This document shows positions 57,371-64,000 of a DNA stretch of 64,000 nt, piece after piece. The notes below the pieces were generated by a model. That model saw nothing but the letters and a program-made list of their open reading frames with translations. It did no database searches and was not told the DNA's origin. Source of the stretch: Sulfuricella denitrificans (GTDB lineage Bacteria > Pseudomonadota > Gammaproteobacteria > Burkholderiales > Sulfuricellaceae); the NCBI GenBank assembly GCA_002632355.1, contig NSJJ01000007.1:112387-176386 (forward strand). Direction: 5' to 3'. Positions within the stretch are counted from its first letter, which is position 1; each line of letters begins with the position of its first letter. A program made the translations under genes and the position numbers.

Positions 57371-58175
57371 GCTGCCCGCCCAGCCGCAGATCGGCGTCAT
57401 AGGCATTTGCAGGATAGTGAAAGGGAACCGGGCCATCCTCTTCACCATGCACGAACTGATGCACGAAAGGCTTGTCACTGGCGCGCATTTCATCCGGCGT
57501 GCCATGAGCCACGATCACTCCATCGGAAACAAAATAGACATAATCGACAATTTCCAGCGACTCGTGCACATCATGGGTCACCACAATAGATGTCGCACCC
57601 AGGGCATCATTCAGGCGACGAATCAGGTTGCCGATCACCCCAAGGGAAATCGGGTCCAGGCCGGCAAATGGCTCGTCATACATGATCAGCATCGGGTCCA
57701 GCGCAACTGCGCGCGCCAAAGCCACGCGTCGGGCCATGCCGCCGGAAAGCTCGGAAGGCATGAGGTCCCTTGCGCCACGAAGTCCAACTGCATGGAGCTT
57801 CATCAATACCAGATCATTTATCACGCTTTCTGGCATATCGGTGTGTTCGCGCATCTGGAACGCTACGTTGTCGTAAACCGACATATCTGTAAACAAGGCA
57901 CCAAACTGGAACAACATACCCATGCGTCGACGCATATGATACAAGCCGTCCGCATCTAGTTCATGAACCTTTTGCTCATCGACGACAACAGTCCCGGTAG
58001 ATGGCCGGATCTGCCCCCCGATCAGCCTGAGCAGGGTGGTCTTGCCGCAGCCACTGCCGCCCATGATCGCCACCACCTTGCCACGCGGCACAGTCATGTT
58101 GATTCCCTTGAGAATCGGACGTTTGCCATAGGCAAAGCTTACATTCTGGAATTCGACCAGATTGTCACTGAACAT
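57363..58175 (-). CDS. mlaF: Lipid asymmetry ABC ATPase MlaF
   Basis: MlaF is the ATPase of the Mla phospholipid transporter. The 270-residue protein has Walker A GGSGCGKT (39-46), the signature LSGGMARRVALARA, Walker B LIMYDEPFAGLDP and the switch His. It is the first gene of the long block that runs to tatC. The 3' end overlaps mlaE by eight bases. The upstream gap of 287 bases to thiS carries no mla promoter I can state firmly. Confidence 0.95.
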   Translation of the reverse strand: MFSDNLVEFQNVSFAYGKRPILKGINMTVPRGKVVAIMGGSGCGKTTLLRLIGGQIRPSTGTVVVDEQKVHELDADGLYHMRRRMGMLFQFGALFTDMSVYDNVAFQMREHTDMPESVINDLVLMKLHAVGLRGARDLMPSELSGGMARRVALARAVALDPMLIMYDEPFAGLDPISLGVIGNLIRRLNDALGATSIVVTHDVHESLEIVDYVYFVSDGVIVAHGTPDEMRASDKPFVHQFVHGEEDGPVPFHYPANAYDADLRLGGQHA

Positions 58176-58266
58176 AATGACCCGGGCACATTAGAAAAGT
58201 CTTAAATTCTATACCATACAGATAGGCTATGCCAGAACAGCGCTCAATCGCCAACAGTGCGAAAAA

Positions 58267-58417
58267 AGCCAGCTAAAATATGGCTGCACACTTTTGAGAG
58301 GCACTGAAATTGCACCTCTGACTATTTTGGTCAGTTTTATCGGGCAGACAAAATCGTGGTGCCGCAGAAACCATTACCGTCAAAGCACCACGTCAAGAGT
58401 AATGCCTTCATTCCGGC
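58267..58417 (+). other. Structured untranslated leader upstream of thiS
   Basis: Four inverted repeats line up before thiS: AGCCA/TGGCT (58267-58285), CTGAC with GTCAG followed by T-run (58318-58338), CGTGGTGC/GCACCACG (58355-58362 and 58385-58392) and TGCC/GGCA (58402-58417). The second looks like a weak terminator. The pattern is not that of the TPP riboswitch: the conserved CTGAGA and ACCTGATCTGG segments are absent. A regulatory leader is possible but unproved. Confidence 0.4.
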
Positions 58418-58462
58418 AGGAGTGATAAAATCGCACTTTGTAAAATTTCTGGACACACGCTG

Positions 58463-58666
58463 ATGATCGAACTCATCATCAACGGCGCACCGCAACAGTT
58501 CCCCACCCCACTGACTGCGGCCCTGTTGATAGAACGACTCATGCTTACGGGAAAACGTGTCGCCATTGAGCTGAATGGCGAAATCGTACCGCGCAGCCAA
58601 TTCAACGAAACTCTGCTCAATAACGGCGACAGCCTGGAAATTGTTGTCGCTGTCGGCGGCGGCTAA
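58463..58666 (+). CDS. thiS: Sulfur carrier protein ThiS
   Basis: ThiS carries sulfur as a C-terminal thiocarboxylate for thiazole formation. The 67-residue product has the ubiquitin-like fold, LNGEIVPRSQFNETLLNNGDSLEIVVAVGGG, and the required terminal Gly-Gly. It is followed by thiG 26 bases later. ThiF-like activation must come from elsewhere. Confidence 0.94.
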   Translation: MIELIINGAPQQFPTPLTAALLIERLMLTGKRVAIELNGEIVPRSQFNETLLNNGDSLEIVVAVGGG

Positions 58667-58692
58667 ACCATAACCATTAAACATTGGATTGT

Positions 58693-59475
58693 ATGGAAAA
58701 TTTGATTATTGCAGGAAAAACCTATTCTTCCCGTCTGCTGGTTGGCACAGGAAAATATCAGGATTTCGATCAGACTCGCCGTGCCATTGAAACAAGTGGT
58801 GCCGAAATCGTCACTGTTGCCATTCGCCGCACCAACATCGGCCAGAATGCAGGCGAACCCAGCCTGTTGGACTCCGTTCCGCCATCGAAATATACCTATC
58901 TGCCCAATACCGCTGGCTGCTACAGTGCCGACGACGCCATCCGCACCCTGCGCCTGGCGCGCGAACTGCTGGACGGGCATGATCTGGTCAAACTGGAAGT
59001 GCTGGGCGACCCGCAAACCCTGTATCCGAATGTGGTGGAAACGCTGAAAGCCGCAGAAATTCTCGTCAAGGATGGTTTCAAGGTGATGGTTTACACCTCG
59101 GACGATCCCATTATCGCCAGGCAACTGGAAAACATCGGCTGCGTAGCCATCATGCCGCTGGCCTCCCTGATCGGTTCCGGCATGGGCATTCTCAACCCGT
59201 GGAATCTGCAGATCATTATCGAAAACGCCAAGGTACCAGTGATTGTGGATGCCGGGGTCGGCACCGCATCCGATGCAGCCATCGCCATGGAACTGGGCTG
59301 CGATGGCGTGCTGATGAACACCGCTATCGCCGGTGCAAACAACCCGGTGCTGATGGCTTCGGCCATGAAAAAAGCCGTCGAGGCCGGGCGTGAAGCCTTT
59401 CTGGCCGGGCGTATGGCGAAAAAACTTTATTCTGCCAGCCCCAGTTCACCCACCACCGGCCTGATCGGCAAGTAG
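58693..59475 (+). CDS. thiG: Thiazole synthase ThiG
   Basis: ThiG makes the thiazole moiety of thiamine from DXP, dehydroglycine and ThiS-thiocarboxylate. The 260-residue TIM-barrel protein has [22 protein letters not shown], the Schiff-base lysine in LVKLEVLGD, and [17 protein letters not shown] and [28 protein letters not shown] use the ATG at 58693; a TTG at 58684 is also open. It follows thiS and precedes trmB by four bases. Confidence 0.95.
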   Translation: MENLIIAGKTYSSRLLVGTGKYQDFDQTRRAIETSGAEIVTVAIRRTNIGQNAGEPSLLDSVPPSKYTYLPNTAGCYSADDAIRTLRLARELLDGHDLVKLEVLGDPQTLYPNVVETLKAAEILVKDGFKVMVYTSDDPIIARQLENIGCVAIMPLASLIGSGMGILNPWNLQIIIENAKVPVIVDAGVGTASDAAIAMELGCDGVLMNTAIAGANNPVLMASAMKKAVEAGREAFLAGRMAKKLYSASPSSPTTGLIGK

Positions 59476-59479
59476 CCCC

Positions 59480-60157
59480 ATGACTGAAGTCCAGCACCGC
59501 CCGGTGCGCAGCTTCGTGCTGCGCCAGGGACGCATGTCCAGGGGCCAGACCCGCGCTTATGAAACCCTGATGCCAAAATTTGGCGTTACATACCGTGAGG
59601 AAAATCTGGATCTGACGCAACTGTTTGGCAGAGTCGCGCCCAGAATACTGGAAATTGGCTTCGGCATGGGCGACAGTACCGCAAAAATCGCGCAGGCTCA
59701 TCCGGAAAATGATTACCTGTGCATCGAGGTCCACACTCCCGGGGTGGGCAGCCTGCTGAAATACATCGAGGAACTGGAACTCACCAATGTCCGCATCATC
59801 CAGCATGACGCGGTCGAAGTATTGCAATACATGCTGCCCCCGGAGGCGCTGGACGGAGTCCACATTTTTTTCCCCGATCCATGGCACAAAAAACGCCACC
59901 ACAAGCGCCGTCTGATTCAGAAAGAATTCACAGCGCACATCTGCGATCATTTGAAATCAGGTGGTTATTTGCACGCTGCCACGGACTGGGAAGAGTATGC
60001 CGTGCATATTCTCGAAAACTTTCGTGCCGAAGCACGCCTGGAAAACAGCGCCAGCGACTACGCCCCGCGCCCGGAGTACCGTCCGCTGACAAAGTTCGAG
60101 CAGCGCGGACTCAGGCTGGGGCATGGCGTCTGGGATATTATTTTCAGAAAAACCTGA
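59480..60157 (+). CDS. trmB: tRNA (guanine-N7-)-methyltransferase TrmB
   Basis: TrmB methylates G46 in tRNA using S-adenosylmethionine. The 225-residue protein has the Rossmann motif [16 protein letters not shown], the catalytic region [17 protein letters not shown] and the C-terminal [21 protein letters not shown]. It follows thiG, with which it has no functional link, and abuts the convergent corC. Confidence 0.95.
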   Translation: MTEVQHRPVRSFVLRQGRMSRGQTRAYETLMPKFGVTYREENLDLTQLFGRVAPRILEIGFGMGDSTAKIAQAHPENDYLCIEVHTPGVGSLLKYIEELELTNVRIIQHDAVEVLQYMLPPEALDGVHIFFPDPWHKKRHHKRRLIQKEFTAHICDHLKSGGYLHAATDWEEYAVHILENFRAEARLENSASDYAPRPEYRPLTKFEQRGLRLGHGVWDIIFRKT

Positions 60158-60985
60158 TCAGGCTTCCTGAGCCAGCTTCTCAACCAGCAGGGTATGTACC
60201 CGGCGGCTATCCGCGCGCAGAACCTGGAATTTCAGTCCATCAAAAACAATGTGTTCACCACGCTTGGGCAGGTGGCCGAACTTGCTGACAACCACCCCAG
60301 CCACGGTATCGTAATCCTCATCACTGAAATGGGTCCCCAGCACCTCATTGAAGTTACTGATTTCCGTCACCGCCTTGACGCGGAAACGGCCGCTGCGGTC
60401 CTGGATGATATTGTCCTCGGTTTCGTCAAAATCGAATTCGTCCTCGATTTCTCCCACAATCTGCTCCAGCACGTCCTCGATCGTCACCAGGCCTGACACG
60501 CCTCCGTATTCATCCACCACAATGGCGATATGATTGCGGTTCATGCGAAATTCCTTGAGGAGGATATTCAGGCGCTTGGATTCAGGAATGAATACGGCGG
60601 GGCGCAGCATGTCGCGTACGTCGAATTCTTCGCCGGCATAATATCGGAGCAGGTCCTTGGCCAGCAGGATGCCGATCACATTATCCTTGTTCTCGCCAAT
60701 CACGGGGAATCGGGAATGCGCCGCCTCGATGACAAAAGGGATAAAAGCGGCAGGAGGATCCGCGATATCGATCACATCCATCTGGGCACGCGGGATCATA
60801 ATATCGCGCACATGCATTTCGGAAACCTGAAGCACACCCTCGATCATGGACAGGGCATCGGCATCGATCAGGTTCTTGTCGTAAGCCGCGTGAAGAATTT
60901 CCACCAGTTCTTCGCGGTTATCCGGCTCGGGCGAAAGCCACGCTCCCAGGCGTTCCAGCCAGCCCGGTTTGGCAGATTCATCCAT
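60158..60985 (-). CDS. corC: CorC/HlyC-family CBS-domain protein
   Basis: The 275-residue protein has two CBS domains (about residues 60-185, [20 protein letters not shown] and [20 protein letters not shown]) and a C-terminal transporter-associated domain ([20 protein letters not shown]). No membrane helices are present, so it is the soluble CorC/YbeX type, implicated in magnesium/cobalt homeostasis and ribosome function. It overlaps ybeY by eight bases, the conserved ybeY-ybeX order. Confidence 0.9.
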   Translation of the reverse strand: MDESAKPGWLERLGAWLSPEPDNREELVEILHAAYDKNLIDADALSMIEGVLQVSEMHVRDIMIPRAQMDVIDIADPPAAFIPFVIEAAHSRFPVIGENKDNVIGILLAKDLLRYYAGEEFDVRDMLRPAVFIPESKRLNILLKEFRMNRNHIAIVVDEYGGVSGLVTIEDVLEQIVGEIEDEFDFDETEDNIIQDRSGRFRVKAVTEISNFNEVLGTHFSDEDYDTVAGVVVSKFGHLPKRGEHIVFDGLKFQVLRADSRRVHTLLVEKLAQEA

Positions 60986-61428
60986 GTTGTGACTCGACCT
61001 CAGTAATTGCGTAAGGAGCAGTATAGCCGAGCCGCTTCATAATGTGCGTTTCCACTGCCTCCATGGCCAGCGCATCCGCATCTTCTTCATGATCATAACC
61101 CTGCAGATGCAGCATGCCGTGAATGATCAGGTGCGCATAATGGGCCTCCACGCCTTTCCCCTGCTCAAGCGCCTCCCTGCTCACCACGGAAGCGCACAGC
61201 ACGAGGTCGCCCTGGCAGACCGGCATCTGCTCATAGACAAAGGTCAAGACATTGGTTGCGTAATTCTTGCCGCGATAATCGTGGTTAAGGCTCCGTCCTT
61301 CTTCCTCATCCACGATCCGGATCGCAACCTCGGCGTCACCTTCCAGCGCAGCATTTGCCCATGTTCTGAACAGGCCGCGAACCGGGATATCCGTTGCTTT
61401 AACAGCATATTGCACCGACAGATTCAGA

Positions 61429-61448
<20 letters not shown>
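60978..61448 (-). CDS. ybeY: Endoribonuclease / rRNA maturation factor YbeY
   Basis: YbeY is a zinc-dependent endoribonuclease needed for 16S rRNA 3'-end maturation. The 156-residue protein (ATG at 61448) has the metal motif [12 protein letters not shown] (His-x3-His-x5-His) and [17 protein letters not shown]. The gene overlaps ybeZ by about 20 bases; an in-frame open stretch upstream is not part of it, and an ATG at 61463 is a minor alternative. Confidence 0.94.
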
Positions 61449-62399
<951 letters not shown>

Positions 62400-62403
<4 letters not shown>

Positions 62404-63797
62404 GAGGCTCCCGTGGGAATTTCTCCACGCAGGGAATGAGGCTGAGCGGAGGTAATCGTGATATCAACAAATTTTCCGATTAAGCCAGGGTGACCGACAA
62501 AATTCACCACACGGTTATTATCGGTGCGTCCAGACAACTCACGCTCATCTTTCTTGGCATATCCTTCAACCAGGATACGCTGCTTGGTGCCAACCATGGC
62601 GCGGCTGATGGTCTGGGACTGGGTTTCCAGCTTGGCCTGCAGTCGTTGCAGACGTTCCAGCTTGACTGCAGGAAGTGTGTCATCTACAAGATCGACGGCA
62701 GGCGTACCCGGGCGGGCGCTGTAGATAAAACTGAAACTGGAATCAAAACCAATCTCCTCAACCAGTCTCATGGTCGCCTCGAAATCCCTATCCGATTCAC
62801 CCGGAAATCCCACAATAAAATCAGAAGAGATCGAGATATCCGGTCGAACAGCGCGTAATCTACGGACTTTCGACTTGTATTCTAGGGCCGTGTACCCACG
62901 CTTCATCGCGGCCAGAACGCGGTCCGAGCCTGATTGCACGGGCAAATGCAAATAACTCACCAGTTTCGGAATTGTCGCATAGGCATCGATCAAAGCCTGC
63001 GAAAACTCTACGGGATGGGAAGTCATGTAACGCAAGCGCTCAATCCCAGGAACTTCTGCAAGGAAGTGCAGCAAGAGCGCCAGGTCGGCCGTTTCACCGT
63101 CATGCAATGCACCCCGATAGGCATTTACATTCTGTCCCAGAAGCGTAATTTCCTTGACACCATGCTCGGCCAGTTGAGCCGCCTCCGCCAGAACATCATC
63201 AAAAGGTCGAGAAACTTCCGTACCCCGGGTAAAAGGCACAATGCAGTAAGTGCAATACTTGCTACAACCTTCCATGATGGAAAGAAAAGCCGTTGCGCCT
63301 TCAACGCGCGGGTCGGGCAAATGATCAAATTTTTCTATTTCCGGAAAGGAGATGTCAACTTGCGACTTTCCCGTGACCCTGCGCGCCTGAATCAATTGCG
63401 GGAGACGATGCAAGGTCTGGGGGCCGAATACCACATCCACATAAGGCGCACGTGCAAGAATTGCATTTCCTTCCTGACTGGCAACACATCCCCCCACTCC
63501 AATCAACAAATCCGGATTGCGATTCTTGAGCAACCGCCAGCGCCCAAGTTGGTGAAATACTTTGTCCTGAGCCTTTTCTCTGATGGAACAGGTGTTCAAC
63601 AGGATAATGTCAGCATCCTCCGCATGGTCTGTGCTGACCATGCCTCCCTGAACCTTCATTAGATCAACCATTTTTGACGAGTCATACTCGTTCATCTGGC
63701 AGCCAAAAGTTTTGATAAATATTTTCTTTGGCACGGCTGGAGGCTTATTTGCAAGGGTTTCCACGGGTAATGCAGAATCCGGTTCAGACATGAACAT
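62400..63797 (-). CDS. miaB: tRNA-2-methylthio-N6-dimethylallyladenosine synthase MiaB
   Basis: MiaB adds the methylthio group to i6A37 of tRNA. The 465-residue radical-SAM protein has the N-terminal UPF0004 domain ([21 protein letters not shown] with cysteines for the auxiliary cluster), the SAM-cluster motif CSKYCTYC, and the C-terminal TRAM domain ([20 protein letters not shown]). The ATG at 63797 gives MFMSEPD; the ATG at 63791 is equally possible. It is the first gene of miaB-ybeZ-ybeY-corC and lies downstream of the rrn terminator. Confidence 0.96.
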
Positions 63798-63842
63798 ACC
63801 TTATCACAACGGCAAGCTTATCGACAATTACGGCACACAAAA

Positions 63843-63871
63843 CAAAAAAGCCCTCGCGAAGAGGGCTTTTT
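63843..63871 (-). terminator. Rho-independent terminator of the rRNA operon
   Basis: GCCCTC (63850-63855) and GAGGGC (63861-63866) form a six-pair stem with a GCGAA loop, flanked by A-runs on the left and T-runs on the right. On the minus strand the stem is followed by six T residues. It lies 11 bases after the 5S gene, so it ends that transcript. The symmetry also allows termination in the other direction. Confidence 0.85.
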
Positions 63872-63881
63872 CATTATAAGG

Positions 63882-63998
63882 AGCTTGGCGGTGACCTACT
63901 TTCACATGCGTAGTGCACACTATCATCGGCGCTAAGTCGTTTCACGGTCCTGTTCGGGATGGGAAGGGGTGGTTCCAACTTGCTATGGCCGCCAAGCA
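63882..63998 (-). rRNA. rrf: 5S ribosomal RNA
   Basis: Read on the minus strand, the sequence runs from TGCTTGGCGGCCATAGC to GGTCACCGCCAAGC. It contains CCATCCCGAACAGGACCGTGAAACG (loop region) and CGATGATAGTGTGC. This is a complete bacterial 5S rRNA of about 117 bases with paired ends (TTGGCGG/CCGCCAA). The 23S gene should lie just beyond the right edge. Confidence 0.97.
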
Positions 63999-64000
63999 TA

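Noticed and set aside
58176..58462. TPP riboswitch before thiS
   Set aside because: The CTGAGA and ACCTGATCTGG core segments are absent.
58337..58684. Minus-strand frame opposite thiS
   Set aside because: Antisense to thiS, an unmistakable gene; no family match by eye.
63798..63835. Promoter just upstream of miaB (TTGTCG and GATAAG, 16 bases apart)
   Set aside because: It would place the start site at or inside the miaB start codon; the -10 match is weak.

Overview
The window reads as a chromosomal segment of a diazotrophic, thiosulfate-oxidising betaproteobacterium, most likely of the Nitrosomonadales/Sulfuricellaceae-Gallionellaceae type. The basis is gene content and order: nifV-nifW-fixA-fixB under a sigma-54/NifA promoter, soxXYZAB, the long murA-his-tat block with mla genes upstream, and the miaB-ybeZ-ybeY-corC string. 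No genus is claimed. GC content is high except in the secretin gene. There is no insertion sequence, prophage, CRISPR array or tRNA that I can see. One 5S rRNA closes the right edge.

Layout. 1-2992 (minus): nitrogen-fixation accessory operon nifV-nifW-fixA-fixB (fixB cut by the window edge) with a textbook -24/-12 promoter and NifA upstream site. 3424-10207: a secreted lipoprotein, a Bcr-type exporter, bioA-tsaD, an unknown membrane protein, plsY, folB and a TauE-type exporter. 10239-14535: soxXYZAB (minus) with a promoter, a strong terminator between soxA and soxB, and a hairpin-rich element at the 3' end. 14798-24266: zapD-yacG, a Nudix/ThiE-like fusion with an AAA ATPase, three tandem paralogues of membrane-anchored, HPD-less J-domain-like proteins, a VOC protein, a DUF188 protein, argJ, darP and pmbA. 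24271-37674 (minus): an MSHA-like type IV pilus/pseudopilus assembly operon headed by a sigma-54 response regulator. It ends in two unusual pilin-like proteins and contains no recognisable mshA pilin. 37735-41578: a Nif3-family protein, a DegS/DegQ-like protease and a haem-motif diguanylate cyclase. 41609-58175 (minus): one long co-directional block mlaFED-tolC-mlaCB-ABC exporter-bolA-grxD-murA-hisGDCBHAFIE-hinT-tatABC. 58463-60157: thiS-thiG-trmB. 60158-63797 (minus): miaB-ybeZ-ybeY-corC. 63843-63998: 5S rRNA and the rrn terminator.

How it fits together. SoxB and SoxY carry twin-arginine signals and tatABC lies in the same window. SoxX/SoxA are c-type cytochromes, and soxCD is not present here. 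The pilus ATPase has c-di-GMP-binding MshEN motifs, and a diguanylate cyclase gene lies a few kilobases from the pilus operon. Grx4 and BolA, known [2Fe-2S]-bridged partners, are adjacent.

The strongest candidates for something undescribed are the three tandem degenerate J-domain proteins (17762-20030), the MSHA-like operon lacking a major pilin (24271-37674), the TolC-family gene inside the mla operon (54748-56106) and the haem/cysteine-rich diguanylate cyclase (39716-41578).
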